From assembly GCA_020086605.1 (NCBI GenBank), contig JACBWW010000007.1:26947949-27011948 (forward strand): a stretch of DNA of 64,000 nucleotides, given 5' to 3'. Below are positions 26,425-38,550 of the stretch, one piece after another. Positions within the stretch are counted from its first letter, which is position 1, and every line of letters starts with the position of its first letter. Both the position numbers and the translations under genes were made by a program. Origin of the DNA: Lanius collurio. Its lineage: Eukaryota; Chordata; Aves; Passeriformes; Laniidae. A model generated the notes under the pieces. The model made no database searches and had not been told where the DNA came from. It was given only the letters and a program-made list of their open reading frames with translations.

Positions 26425-29400
26425 CTAGCCTCACAGACTGTCAGATTAAAATTAAAGAGGAAAAGAATCACAAGAACTTCAAATCAAAGCATGAAATTGA
26501 AAATCTGTCAGATCCATAAAATGAAAATTCTCTCCAAAGGAAAAATCTGACACGATCATATTTTCTCATGAAATTGGAGCTGGAAATAAGGTCATTCTGA
26601 GGAGAGAAAAAAAAAAAGAAAAAGGATAATAATAAGAAAAAAACCTCCAGAACAGCATCAGCCACTTCAGTAAGAGAGTCTGAAGGGTTTTGACAAGTGC
26701 TGTGTCTAAGCCAAAAAACCCCAGGGCTAGATCCTCCACGAAAATCAGAAAACCTAAAGGGACATTGTCAAAATTGGTAGACCAAACATTTGAGCTACTT
26801 TAAACTCAGAGTAATACAGAAGAATTCATATTTTTCTTTATTAAAAAGAACAGCTGAAAGATATTTATTAAGAGTATGGTGACATAGTTTGCATATTTAT
26901 TTTGTAATTAAGGATAACAGGCTTTGCAACATTTTCTTTTGTAGGGTTTTAAAGCCTTGCTCACATTGTAGGTTGAAAGATTACTTTCGAATTAAAACTT
27001 AGCAATTTTTTTCCTTTGCTTATACCGAGAAAGTTATGGAGAAAGTCAAATGAAAAAAAAGTTCGTTAAAATGGGACACAGAGAGGGCACATGAGGGGGA
27101 AATGTTTATTTTTAAGTGCAGCATGGCATCATTCTGTTATAAAAATCTGGTACAAACTGATTTTCTGAAGTGCTGAGAACCTACAGATCCTTTGAATTCA
27201 CCAGGAGATCTGAGCACTCAGCTGACTCCCTGGGAAATCAGGCCACATTTCTTAAGCTTCCCAAGTCTTAACCCTGCAAGAATTTCTTCACTTGTCCAGT
27301 TCAGCATATGTGGTACTTCAGCTGGAGTTAAAGTGACTTCATGGTGGCTCTGTTGGTGTATGTGCAGAGCTCAGTGTCTGGATATCTAACTGAGATAGCA
27401 CAGATGTAATTCATCTGCTTAAAGAAGAATGAAGACTAAAGCCAGCAGTGTGAGAATCCCTTGGCTCCAGTTAATGGAGGAAATAGGTACTTAGCAGTCA
27501 CAGGCCATCCCTCCCAAGCCCAGCACACAAACTAAAATGCCAAAGCCTTGAGGAGCATATGTGCAGCCAAACCCCTGCAGAAAGTCACAGTGGATCCCAC
27601 TGACTTACATGAATTTCCTTCTGGGTCTTGATGAGTTCTCTGCAACATGTTCTGCAACATCTGTAAGGAAGGTCAGTACCTCAGATGTACTTCTCAAAAG
27701 CCACCATGTTAACAAGATTAGACAAGGATTTTCAATTACAATATTGCTAAATAATCTGGCAGCATGTAGTTGATCCAGTTGTTACTGCTGAATTAATAAA
27801 TATGTAAACCAGCATTTGCACTGATTGGTACCTTACGTATTGATGCACATTTTCCTTGTGATCCTTTTTCCACTGGCAATTCTAGAGCAATTTACGTTGT
27901 GAGCCCAGCTGCACTGTGGGGACATTTATATTAGGAAGACCAAAGCCTTCATATTAAGATAAGACCTATGGTGGGACATTGCATCTTGGGACTGCAAGGC
28001 TTCTGTGTCTTTTTGCTTTCTTCACTGAGAAGAGACCAGCTTCCTAGAAGATTGCCTGGCTCCTGGCCAGGAGTCTCTATCTCTACAAATGGTGGCTTTA
28101 AACCAGGAGCTGGAGGGTTAAGCAGCCTCCCTATTTCCTGTGGCAGCTTCAGCCTGCAGACAAGGTGGATGTGGCCTTAAGAGCCATCTAGCTGTAGTGA
28201 ATATTGAAGTGAGGCAAAGCAGGGTACTGGAGAGGCCATTTACCAAGCTGACATCCATCGTGTGCCAGAGTGCCCAAGGGACAACTGATGGGATGACTGA
28301 CATTGACAAAGAAATGTGTGTGTATCACTCCTGATCTCAGGTCAGGGAGCACCTCTGAGCATTGAGAAGGATGCCTTCATCTCTTTAAGTGCAAGCCCCA
28401 TTGCCAGGCTGCTTGAGAAGGCAACAGCACCGCCCAAAGCTGTGACTCAGTAGTGAGGTGCACCAGAGGAGCTCCTTGACCTACAGCACTGCAGAGACAC
28501 GGAAGACCATTACAGGCTTAGCACACAGAGGTCTTCTCCAGGGAGCTGAGACAGCTGGCTGACACCCATCGCCATGGTTTCCAGCCTCAGATCCTTATGA
28601 GCAAAAGGACATACCTTTTGCCACTGGGAAAACTGACGGAGGAGGCAGGTCTTACTCTTTCCTCTCTCAGAGATGTAGGCTTCAGTCAATCCCTCAGTGA
28701 GAAAGTACTTCCAAGAAAAGATCTCTCAAGCTTGAAGCTGTCCCACTTCACATGTAACCAGTAAATATTAATTAGGCAAGGAAGAGAGGTAAAAATAACC
28801 CCCTCACCATGGAGATTTTTTATGAAATTTACAGATAATTTTTTTAAGCAGTGCCTGGATCCTCTTTCTTCTCACCAAATAAATATCAAATACTCTGTGA
28901 TGAGAAAAAGCTATTCTCCCCAGTATAGTCGATCAAGGCAGGATTGAATTTGATTCCCTCAGGCTGTCTGAGGACAAATTGAATGCTGATGTCTGTTTTT
29001 TTTTGGGGTGGTCTTCAAAAAGTGACTCTTTCCACCCCATAGCTAGAAGGCAACCATAGAAATCTCCTTTCCAAAGTAAGTGCTCATATTCTTTGCCCAC
29101 TCAAGTTTCTTCTTTGGAAAAACAGGAAAAGAAAAAGGGAGAGCGGGGGGAGGACCAGCTGTAACCAGTGCTACTTCTAAAAAGTCTTGTGAAGGGATCT
29201 TACACAAAGATTTCAGCTTATGGGTTCCTAACCAGTGCCTGCTGGGAGAATTTCTTTGCTCTGTGAGTATTTGAGAAGAGTGCTTGGTAAGTCCCTGTCC
29301 TAGTCCTAGCCCTAGCCATGGGCTGTCTTCCTCAGCTGGTGAGCTCTGCATTTACAAAGAAACATGGATTCCATCTGAAATTACTTTTCTTCCTCTGTGA

Positions 29401-32400
29401 GGAGTAAATGGTATTCTAAATACTACACTTTTCCCAAATGCAATTCCATCTGTAGAGACATGGACATGGATCAAGACATAGCTCACAATTCACACAGCAT
29501 CACAAATGCATCTCTTTGTGCTGACCTAACTGTCAAATCTGATTTGGGGTATAAACTCAGAAAAGTACAGAGTGATTTTTTTATGAACATTTGTATATGA
29601 TCTCCTTTGTTAAACTGGCATTAACTACCTTCTAACCAAAAAGTGGAGATCAACTGGGACGTCTTAGTTGAAATGAAAAAATAACCAGACATCTATGATT
29701 ATGTCAAGTCATGCTGGAAAAATAGGAAAGGACAAGAACATTGTAGCTGAGTCTGAAGCCAGGGATGCAGAGAAACCTGGATTTATGTAAACCTTAGGAG
29801 TATATTAGGGTATACTTCAGTCATATGTTGTTGTAGTTAAGCAATCCCATCTATGGCTGTAGTTCAGGTTCTTGTGCAGTAAAAAGATATGAAACAAGTA
29901 GCAAATAATGCCTGAACTTTAAGAAGGTCTTGAATAAAGTTGACTGAGAGACCAAGAGGTAAATGGTACTGAACGTTGAAAATGAGTTTATTTAATTAAT
30001 ATTAATCTGGATCTACTGTTTTTTCCCCTCCCTCATTTATCATTGGGATAATTTGCATAAGGTTTACCAGGGACCTCTGTGTTGCTGCCAGTGAGCAGCC
30101 CATGGTGCTGTGTTCCCAGTGGGGTGTGACATGTGTCTTGACTCCCAGATGATGGGAGAAGAGCAGTGATAGTGTATATGGTGTCATCCACCTCTCTGCT
30201 GCATGCAGAAGGGTTCTTTATGACATTATAATTATTTCTCATACCTCAGACACAAAGGGAGACACAAGGGAGAAGAGTAAGCCTACCTTATAAAATGGGT
30301 TTTTAGAAGTATTTTGGCTTCTGGAACCTATAGGATTTTCCCATGGGGGTAGGGATCCCTGCAGGGGAATTTAAGTCTGCTGAAAACTCTGGTTTTTCTT
30401 TTTTTCTCAAGAAAGAGGCTGGGAAGCTGTTTATGGGCCTTAGAGGGTCTGTTCATTTTAATCTAATTTTAATTTATTTCTTTGAAGAAGTATACCAAAA
30501 TCCACATGTTGATCTTGACCTAGTGATCAGTTTTAAGTCTTCAGTCAGTGAGATCACTGTTTGGGGTGAGTGGGAACAGAGCTTGCATGATGGTTTTTAT
30601 GCAAAATTTCTGTAGCAATAGATTTACACAAAATTGCTGTATATGAATATTTCTTTAAAAATATTATGCAGCAACAGAAAATGCACAACCAGAAAACCCA
30701 AATCATTCTATGTTTTCCTTTTCTGAAACAAAATATGATAATAACTCTTGAAACATTTTCTCGGTAAAGAGAAACCTGCTGCTCAGCAACAGGGTTTCAC
30801 CAACCAGAATCATAGTCCGGTTCCTGCTGGTGAGAGTGGGGATGACAAAAAGGTCAACTCCCTCTGTAGTCAGCCAACAGAGTTCATTACTTCAATAATG
30901 TAAATGTTGTTGGATTTTCAGACTTGCAGCTGCCGAAGCCATGTGGTCGTTGGTCTTGGAGTAGACCAGCCCATTTGGTCCACAGCCCCTGTGGTCAGTC
31001 AGCATGTGCTTCATTTGCTTACAGGAAAAACTGTAGTTCAGATCTGAGGTTTACCAGGAGCCTTGACAGGATCCCATAGGAAAGCCTGTTAGGCTAAAAG
31101 GCAGGATTTTTTGCTACTCTTTGGTGTAACATTTATCCCACGGTAAGCACTTCACTTACTTAGAACCACCTACCAAGGAAGGTGCCCTTCCTTGCAAGTC
31201 ACAGTATTCCCAAGAGGGTAGAGATGTATATAATATCCCTCCAGCTGTGGGCACCCCATGGGTAGCCCTGCTGTTTACAGGCTAATCCCACTGCAGCACA
31301 CACTATAGGCCTTGGACAGACACTGTGACAGTGTCCTACAGACGCATTTGGGAGGATACTGTGGTCTGGAGAGAGCTCACAGAGTTCACCTTCCAAGGCT
31401 TTCACTTCTCAGTCCTTCAAACAATAACTGCACTCATTGCCAACAAAGCAAAGACTGCATGCTCCAAAATGCTAATGGATGTTAGCACTGGAGACGGTCA
31501 AATGCTCCTTTCATTGGCTCAGGAAAAATAAATGTGAAAATATTTTTGAACTTTTTATCTTAAATTGCCACAGACTGATACAAAAATTTTGCCATTTGTT
31601 TTTGTGTGGGTAGACTTCTGCAAATGTCGGGCAGCGAGGAGGTTTCTGCACAGATGCTGAGCTGGATGAGATCATTTGAGAGGTCACAAATTCCAGTCCT
31701 GTAGGACTTCAAACACAGGCTCTACTTTTCTGTACAGGGAGCAATTCCTCTAAGCCAAGGAGGCTGTTCGCAGTACAGGAGTTTAAACATGGGTGTAAAC
31801 TTCTGCATGACCAGGTCTGAAGTGGCGCATTATAATTAGCAATTGTTAAGAAAAGGGCTTAGAGATACAATCACAGCTCTAACATCAAGGATTATGCAAC
31901 AAAATAGAGACAAAAGGGGAATTATTTTTCTTTTATTATATTTCTCAGTGCAAGAATTATGAAAGGACTCTACGTGTATTTTTTCATAATTTTCCCACAG
32001 ACATTTATAATAATCTCTTGGAAGAATCAAACTCAAACTTCAGTCCTCCCAGGGAAAATTTGCCGACTCATGCATTTGTTTTGTTATGTACAGTTGTTCA
32101 TGTGGGATCAAGATGGTGCTATGAAATGAAGTTTATATCTGACCTTTGAAAAGTCAAAACTAGTTTGGGGAAATTGCATACAAAATAGTTAAAATGGTCT
32201 CACAAAGTGTACCCTAAAGCAGGTACTGAGATGCTTAATCTAGCAGTTACAGTGAGTCCTCTATATCAGTCTCGAGACTGTAAGATGCATTTTAGAATCT
32301 CCCAAGGGAAAAAAACCCAACCATGTTTTTCCAATATGGGTCAGAAACACTAATTAGCTGGCATTGTTTCTCATGATCAGTAACTCAGCAGTTCTCCTTC

Positions 32401-32494
32401 TGCCTCTGTTAGAGAACTGAGTTGAAGAGTGTTTGCATTAAAATAGCAACAAACAACATCCAAATTCTAAACACCAGTCAGGCTTAAATTTATC
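26425..32494. other. Gene-free unique sequence
   Basis: No gene recognised. An A-rich tract lies at about 26608-26645. The part from 26.8 to 27.1 kb is strongly AT-rich. Two adjacent copies of a 13-base unit containing CTGCAACAT lie near 27638-27662. At about 31665-31710 GCTGGATGAGATCATTTGAG faintly resembles a CR1 3' end, but the rest of the element is missing, so I do not annotate it. Open frames stay below about 105 codons without domains. Confidence 0.55.
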
Positions 32495-32735
32495 TCCCGT
32501 AGTGCTTCCTTGTGACAGTGGCGATGACAGCGTCGATTAGATAGGGCTGGCACTTCACACCGTGTGCCACTCCTCATTATCTGATGAGGGTCCCTGTATG
32601 AGGCAGGTTCTGGGGAATGAAAGATTAGGTGCAGCTCGTGTAATCAGGCTAAATCCCTCACTACCTCCGCCGAGCGATAACAAGCAGCTTTCTCCTTTCC
32701 ACAAATTCTTCCCCACTTTTGCGTGCTCGTGAGTC
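32495..32735. promoter_or_regulatory. CpG-retaining block, candidate regulatory element
   Basis: Eleven CpG dinucleotides lie between 32498 and 32729, including GACAGCGTCGATTAG and CTCCGCCGAGCGATAAC. Flanking kilobases have far fewer. It also holds GATA cores and homeodomain-like TAATCAGGCTAAATCC. It is too short and not GC-rich enough for a CpG island. Local CpG retention in methylated vertebrate DNA can mark constraint or hypomethylation. That step is inference; only the CpG clustering is seen. Confidence 0.33.
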
Positions 32736-34909
32736 TGTGGGTTTAATTATCCCAACTGTGGCTGAGAAACATCACGGCAGAAACCAGCATTTCCAGGATG
32801 AGGTTGCTTCTGGATTGCAGACCTGTATTCCAGAAAATTTCTGTTTTCCCAGCAATACGTACAGTAATGCAGCCTTAAGCCAACCTAAAGAAGTGCCCCT
32901 CCCTCTCTCCCTTCTGTGCAGATGTTTAAGCTTTTCTTCCTCAGTTTCAGCAGATCCTCTTTAATTCTCCCTAATGGCTCTATCACTCTCCAAAACTAAG
33001 CAAATGAATTTTGGAAGTGAATGAACATAATGAAAAAGCAAGGTGAGAGGCTTGGAGACATGGACTGGATTTTGACACTTGCTGCATTTTTCTAATACTT
33101 CTTAGTGTGCTAATCAATGTTTGACAGCGTGGCTATTAGAAATGAAGCTCCAGTAATGAGATCTAGCAAACTTCATGGAATACAGACAGTCATCTTTCAG
33201 TGCCAGTTACTGATGAGATCTACTTGGGCTTTTTGCACACTTTCAGAAACAAATCACTCCTCAGATGTGAAAATGGGATGGCTTTTTGGGAGACAGCCAG
33301 GTCATGCTGAGTAAGCCTCAGACACCTGGATATGGGAAGGGATTCATGTATGCCAGACACAGAAAAGAAAACATGTAGCTAGCTTTGGGTAAGAATCAGC
33401 TGCCACTTGCTGCCTTCTTGGAGTGTCCCAGATAGAGGTTGTCTGCAATCACCTCTTGTATGGAGATACATGTGGGAAGCCATGAAGGTGGCAACTGGAG
33501 TCCATGCATGAAAATTTACAGGCGACAGGGAAGTGAATGGGCAAACCTGAAACACTGTGTACTTGCCAGCAGTCACAAGATGCAGGTTACAGCTGGTGCA
33601 GTGGCAAGTATGATGGAAGTAAGTGTTGGGACATTAAAGAGGAAGAGGAGCAAAAATTACTTCTGTCTATCAAACAAAATAGCCTGAAGCCAGTGAGGGA
33701 GAAGCATGGTGGTGTGTGGGGAAGCTAAAGAACAGCACTGTGGCGGTGGCCAGAGGCACTCAGAATCACTAGCCCCAGGCAGCACCTGTGGGCACCCCTG
33801 CTCTGTCACCCTGACAGGGTCCCACTGCACTGACCATACAGTTTAACCGTGGCTGGATGAAGCACTAGAGGATGCACTGTGGAAGGCTCACACTTCTGGG
33901 AGCTGAATCCCAAGCTAATTTTGACTTTTTGTCATACTAAACGTATATCTGTAAAACCCACATGGCTGCTGCTTGGATAGATGGTCCCCACAGTGTGCTG
34001 GGGACACTGTGGTGCCAGGCAGAAGTTTAGCTGCCTGGTTGAAGTGCCTGTCTAAGCATGCCAGCCTTCCCAGGAGCTCAGATGTGCCAGCAGTCTCTTT
34101 CCAGAGACTGAAACCCAGCCAGGGGCTCCTGTTCTCTGCTGGTGTTCTGGAGAGTTGGCAGAAAGATAAAAGGATGCTTCTGTTTTACACTGGGGAGAGG
34201 TAAATAACTATACTTAGTACAGTGTTATTCCCAAGCCATGATTTGGGAGGAAGAAGATTTTTCTGTGTCACTCTGAGTCACCTCATGCCTCACATAGTGG
34301 GCTCAGAGGAACATCTTCCCCTCCCCAGCAAGAGGCCATGGCCTTGTGCTCACTGGGAGGCAGGCAGGATTTGGCAAACTGATACAAACATTTCCCAGAC
34401 TCTGGGGAATAACATTTAGTGATACAAAAATCCCAGTTGGTTCCTTCATGCTTAAACCACTGCCCTCTGCAGTTGGAAAGTTAATTTGGGAAAACTGACT
34501 GGATGACCAAGCAAGGAAAATATGGTAAAATTGTCTTAATTTTATCTTTAACAATTGATGTTGCTGTTGAAGTAATACTAGACATAGCCCTCATTTAGTA
34601 CTCTACCATTTGATCTTCATGGTTACAAAATGTGTTTCTGTGTACTGAAGGTGAAAATAGGGAAAAAAATCCACTGCTGACTGTCTGCTCAGGAATGGGA
34701 CTTGAGCAAGAAGAAGGCATTAAATGAAATACATGTTTTTATACTTGGAAATTTCTTCTTTTTTTTGTTTTCTTGCATTGAAATACAGTCATTTCTACTC
34801 TGTCCATCACTGCTTTTCTGAGTAACTGTAACTATGTATTTTTAGCATTGTGCTAATTGCACCTGACACACAAAAAGGATATTCCTTTTTTGGCATTTAT
34901 TAAATGTCA
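32736..34909. other. Gene-free unique sequence
   Basis: No gene or repeat recognised. Frames of 60-85 codons at about 33.1-33.7 and 33.97-34.42 kb overlap one another and show no domain or splice context. Confidence 0.55.
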
Positions 34910-35332
34910 CTAGTTTTCCAGTCTTGCAACCTGACCCATCAGCTGAACACCTCTGAGCTCCTCTGAACTCTTGCAAGGTATTAGACCAATTACTGCAACC
35001 TTCTCAATATAAGAATCTGCCTCATTTGCATGTGCAACCACTGTGATACCAAAATAATCCAAGCCTTTAGAAACTATGCTTGGGCTAGGCTCATGAGAGG
35101 AAAGGAACCACTCCTGCACTAAGGCATACTTGTTACTGATCAAGCTGAAAACTGACTCCTGAAACAATCCCTGAAACAGGCAAACATTACTGCTCCACTT
35201 TCCTAGAATATCACATGCAAGTAGGTAGGTTCTTCTGATGACACAATGGGTAGTCTTGCCTGCAAAGAACAGTTTGGCACCACTGTAGAAAAGCAGACTG
35301 GCAAGCAGGCATACAAATGTCCCAATGTACAA
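34910..35332 (-). other. Unrecognised 140-codon open frame, probably not coding
   Basis: One of the longer gap-free frames of the window. The predicted N-terminus is hydrophobic, with a potential membrane segment at about residues 2-24 (VCLLASLLFYSGAKLFF). The rest is mixed and has no motif I recognise. There is no Kozak context or polyadenylation signal that singles it out. Frames of this size are expected by chance in 64 kb at this base composition. An octamer-type ATTTGCAT lies inside it at 35024-35031. An exon-like segment on the same strand lies about 370 bases upstream (at higher coordinates). If the two belonged together this would be part of an unknown gene, but I have no evidence of that. 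Confidence 0.15.
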
Positions 35333-35697
35333 ATCAGCAAGTAAAGCCCCTTTTCTACTGTCAAGAGGTGGAATAGGCAGATATTGACTACTCAGGCCTT
35401 ATTTCACTGCCATGTCATGACCCTAAAGGTAAACTTTTTTCAAGGATAAGTAATGGAAATGTTCAAAAGTCAGAGTATGGGAAAGGTAATGATAGTTTTG
35501 TCTGCATAGGAAACTAAGTCTTCTCTCCAGGTGTGAAAACATTTAAGATAAATGCACGTTTGACCACTCACATCTTGAAGTCTTTCTCCTGCTGCAGCAA
35601 TGCAGTGGGTAGAAAAAAATCCAAGCCTTGAGCACAAGTCACAATGTGTTCACATGAAAGTCACTTTTAGAATAAGTTGTATGGATACACAGAATGT

Positions 35698-35871
35698 CTA
35701 TCCCACAAACAGATGTTTGGGATCTCGAACAATGAGCTGTGTCTCAGCATTCATTCTCATTACATGAGCATGGAAATCCCAAAGGAACTGGGAGCTGGCA
35801 GTCATCATAAGCTTTGTGGCACGTCCAATGGAGGTGGAGAGTCTGTGAGTTTCTAGTGGCCTCTTACAAAG
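35698..35871 (-). other. Exon-like segment with strong acceptor
   Basis: On the minus strand a long pyrimidine tract ending in TTCTCTTCCACAG lies directly before base 35871, an excellent 3' splice-acceptor match. Reading in phase 0 from there gives 57 sense codons, beginning LCKRPLETHRLSTSIGR, and then TAG at 35700-35698, as in a terminal coding exon. I do not recognise the peptide. The opposite strand is also open over most of the interval, which weakens the case, and no polyadenylation signal close downstream was found. It may be an exon of an unknown or lineage-specific transcript, or chance. Confidence 0.22.
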
Positions 35872-36527
35872 CTGTGGAAGAGAAAAACAAAATCTAATGC
35901 ATACAAGAGATTAGTGAAGAAAGTACATTTTACAGAAATTTTCTAAAATGGTCCTCAAGACTAGTTGTACCAAGTGGTTAGAAAAGCGTAACAGCCTTTA
36001 ACACTCACCACTTCTCAGAGAAGAATGAGTATGAATTTGCTAAATCCAGTGTAGTGCTCTGTCCTTCAGCTGAGTAAAACCTATGGTTTTAACCCTAGCA
36101 CATTGCATATTGTGCAGGATGTCCATGGAATAGACTGTATATCACTTGATGTGCATAAAAACTGGAAGCCAGATGAAGAACTGCAAGACATGATCACAGG
36201 TGTCAGGTTCTGATGTACCTAGCAGAGAGGGTCCAGCCTGTGTTTGATTGGCCCCAGAACCACAAGGATTTCTGGGTCTTAACAAAGCAAAGTTCTGTGT
36301 GACAGTCAGACTGAAACTAGTCACAGGCCTGGCCTTTTCTTTATTCTGTCTTTTATTTTAGAGCCAACAAACAGAAAGGACTCCTCTGTGTCCTTTGGAG
36401 GACTCTGACATGAAAACCACCTTCAAATCTTCCTTGCCATCTGAGGGACAGGTAAAGAGGGAATGAAGGGATGGATGACATGTCCTGTGTGAATGAAAAA
36501 GTAGCTGGAAATGGCTATGCCCAGAGT
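35872..36527. other. Gene-free stretch
   Basis: Unique sequence between the exon-like segment and the AP-1 pair. It contains one 60-codon minus-strand frame with no domain (about 36142-36324). Nothing else stands out. Confidence 0.55.
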
Positions 36528-36571
36528 TGACTCAAAGCTGACTCAAAACTACCACGCTGTGTCAGCTGACA
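36528..36571. promoter_or_regulatory. Paired AP-1/MAF sites next to a 12-bp palindrome
   Basis: Two exact TGACTCA sites lie at 36528-36534 and 36539-36545. They have the same orientation and are 11 bases start to start, about one helical turn. The second is preceded by GC, giving a partial MAF half-site. Fifteen bases further is the perfect palindrome TGTCAGCTGACA (36560-36571), with a CAGCTG E-box at its centre. The arrangement is seen; its use as a composite enhancer is inferred. Confidence 0.35.
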
Positions 36572-36868
36572 GCAGCATTGCTGAATCCAGGAGGACAACA
36601 CCCCACGGATGGAGCATGCCAACCTGACCCACGAGCTGCAGTGCACCCTGTCTTACCCACATGGTTAAGCTTGCTTTCCCCCACGGTTAAGGGGCTTCCA
36701 TAGCCACCAGCTGTTTGTTTATCTTGGGACTTCTAATTGTTGTTATAGTAATACTTAAAATTTGCATTCCAAAACTTACTTCGTCCTAACCTACTCAATT
36801 GTCTAGACAGCCCACACCGGAGGAGAGAAATTATCCATTCTATTGAAACTGCAGCCTGGATTCATGGC

Positions 36869-36884
36869 TTTTTTTTTTTTTTTT
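36869..36884. repeat. Poly(T) tract, 16 bases
   Basis: An uninterrupted run of 16 T. No reverse-transcribed body is recognised beside it. Confidence 0.85.
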
Positions 36885-37459
36885 AGAACCAGTCAAACAG
36901 AGAGTACTTGTCCTACTTTCTAGTTAGTAAGCTGAAATTCAGCATGTTTAATTATAAATCAAATAATTGACTACAAAGCTATTGTGGTATGGCCTTCCAT
37001 GCTGTTGATGGTTTTAATTGCTAACTGTTACATGATGTGCTTCAGTAACAAAGAATGAGCCCTGAACTAGCAGAGGAAATGTCCTACTTTGACTCTATTT
37101 TTACAGACAGGATGCAGGAAATTTTCTGGTGTGTCACTCCTCTCCATGATGGACCTGGACAAGGGAACTGTAGGCCACACAAGATACCAGTGGGGGCCAT
37201 GCTGTGTTCACATGCCCAGGAACTTGCTGTAGATTGCTCCTGCTGCCCCCTCTTCAGGACCCACTCTCATGACAGTCATGTTCCTCCTGATAACCAAAGA
37301 GGAGCTTGCATGGCTCATCATGGAGCTGAGGATGAGACAGACCATGGTTGTGCACTGAGCACCCTCATCACACCAGATGGCACCTCTGGCTGGTGGTTGT
37401 GGATGACTAGAGAGTGATGTTAAAACTCACAGACTCCTCAATGCCCATGGTGTCACTCA
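36885..37459. other. Gene-free stretch
   Basis: Holds a 120-codon plus-strand frame (37055-37417), rich in His, Asp and Cys, with no recognised domain, no upstream promoter signal and no splice context. I regard it as chance. Confidence 0.5.
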
Positions 37460-37815
37460 TTGCATGAGAAGGCAGGTGCTGCTCTCTCCTCTCTCTGGAC
37501 ATAAGGACTCTAATGGCTCCCCCTCCCTTGTAAAAAAAAACAAGTGACAACACTTAATGCCAGGATGTGTAAAAGGAGTCCCAGTGGCAGATGGAGTCTT
37601 TCCTTCTCTTAGGCCTTCCAGTGGTGTCAGGCCCAGAGTGGGCACATATTGAATCTTCTGGGCAATGGTGACACCTGCTTCTGCTGGACTAGGCCAGCAC
37701 ACTGGAACAGACTGCCCAGAGGCGTTGTGGTTTCTCAGAAACACTCAGAACTGGACAGAACCCTGAGCAACTATAGTTGTTCTGAGCAGGGGATCTCCTA
37801 AAGCCCCCTCCATAC
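37460..37815 (+). mobile_element. Decayed CR1 LINE fragment
   Basis: The clearest match is near the right end. CACTGGAACAGACTGCCCAG, AGGCGTTGTGG, AACTGGACAGAACCCTGAGC and TGAGCAGGGGATCTCC follow the order of the CR1 3' untranslated region ('ggaacaggctgcccagagaggttgtgg ... ctggacacggtcctgggcaac ... gcttgagcaggggg'). The left end, GCAGGTGCTGCTCTCTCC, may be the 'aaggtgctgatctcttctcc' block. The middle is poorly preserved, so the left boundary is uncertain. An old, inactive copy. Confidence 0.55.
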
Positions 37816-38487
37816 TCATTTTGGGGGGGGATTTTATAACCTGGAAAGTTCTTCAGAAGGCAGGGAGTAGGGATGTTTTCATTGAATTATGTCTTCAGTG
37901 GTGAGAAAGAGACACAAGTTTGGGTCCATATGCACAACTGCACCAGGCAGCAGCACCTCTGTCAGCTCCTCTAGACGTCATGGCTGCTCCTTTCCACTCA
38001 TCTAATAAGTTAATTTCCACCCTCCTCACCAAGCATCCCACCAGCCTGCAAAGTATTATCTGGAGGATGGTTTTGGAAAGGTGCTTGTATGGTATCGTGA
38101 GCACATTGAGGTGAGAAAGACAAATGAGATTTTCCCTCAGCAGATTAACATGAACTGGAATGATCCTCACCTGCACTGGAGCCAGGGCCCACCACATGCT
38201 CAGTTTGGGGCAATGAGGGCTGATGAGGAAGGGCAATCAGCCCTCCAGTGCCCCAGGAGGCTGGGAGGAGGCAGGGAAGGTGTTTGTCCAACAGATCAGG
38301 AGAAATGAGGAGCAGAGAAAAATTATGTAGTCAGAGAGGCAGAGGACTTACTAATAGAAGAGAGCAACTGCAAGTCTCTTAAGATTTTCTCCCTTCATGT
38401 CCACAATTCTGCTCAACCCTGTGAATCTGTGCCTGACTGGGAGACCTTCTTGGAAGTAGCTGCAGACTTACTTGCTTCTTTTTCTTT
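37816..38487. other. Gene-free stretch
   Basis: Begins shortly after a run of nine G. A 113-codon minus-strand frame (37895-38236) and overlapping plus-strand frames have no domain and are not supported as genes. Confidence 0.5.
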
Positions 38488-38550
38488 CTTTTTCTTTTTC
38501 TTTTTCTTTTTCTTTTTCTTTTTCTTTTTCTTTTTCTTTTTCTTTTTCTT
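38488..38550. repeat. (TTTTTC)n microsatellite
   Basis: C residues recur exactly every six bases eleven times (38488 to 38548) in a background of T, giving about ten perfect TTTTTC units. An irregular CTT-rich lead-in starts at about 38476. The opposite strand is a pure GAAAAA purine tract. Perfect periodicity implies recent or ongoing slippage, so length polymorphism is likely. The translated Phe and Lys runs on either strand are artefacts of this repeat. Confidence 0.95.

Noticed and set aside
31660..31715. Possible CR1 3' end (GCTGGATGAGATCATTTGAG)
   Set aside because: Only one short block matches and neither the terminal octamers nor upstream blocks are present.
37055..37417. 120-codon plus-strand frame
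   Set aside because: No recognisable family, no promoter or exon signals, and amino-acid composition typical of random translation.
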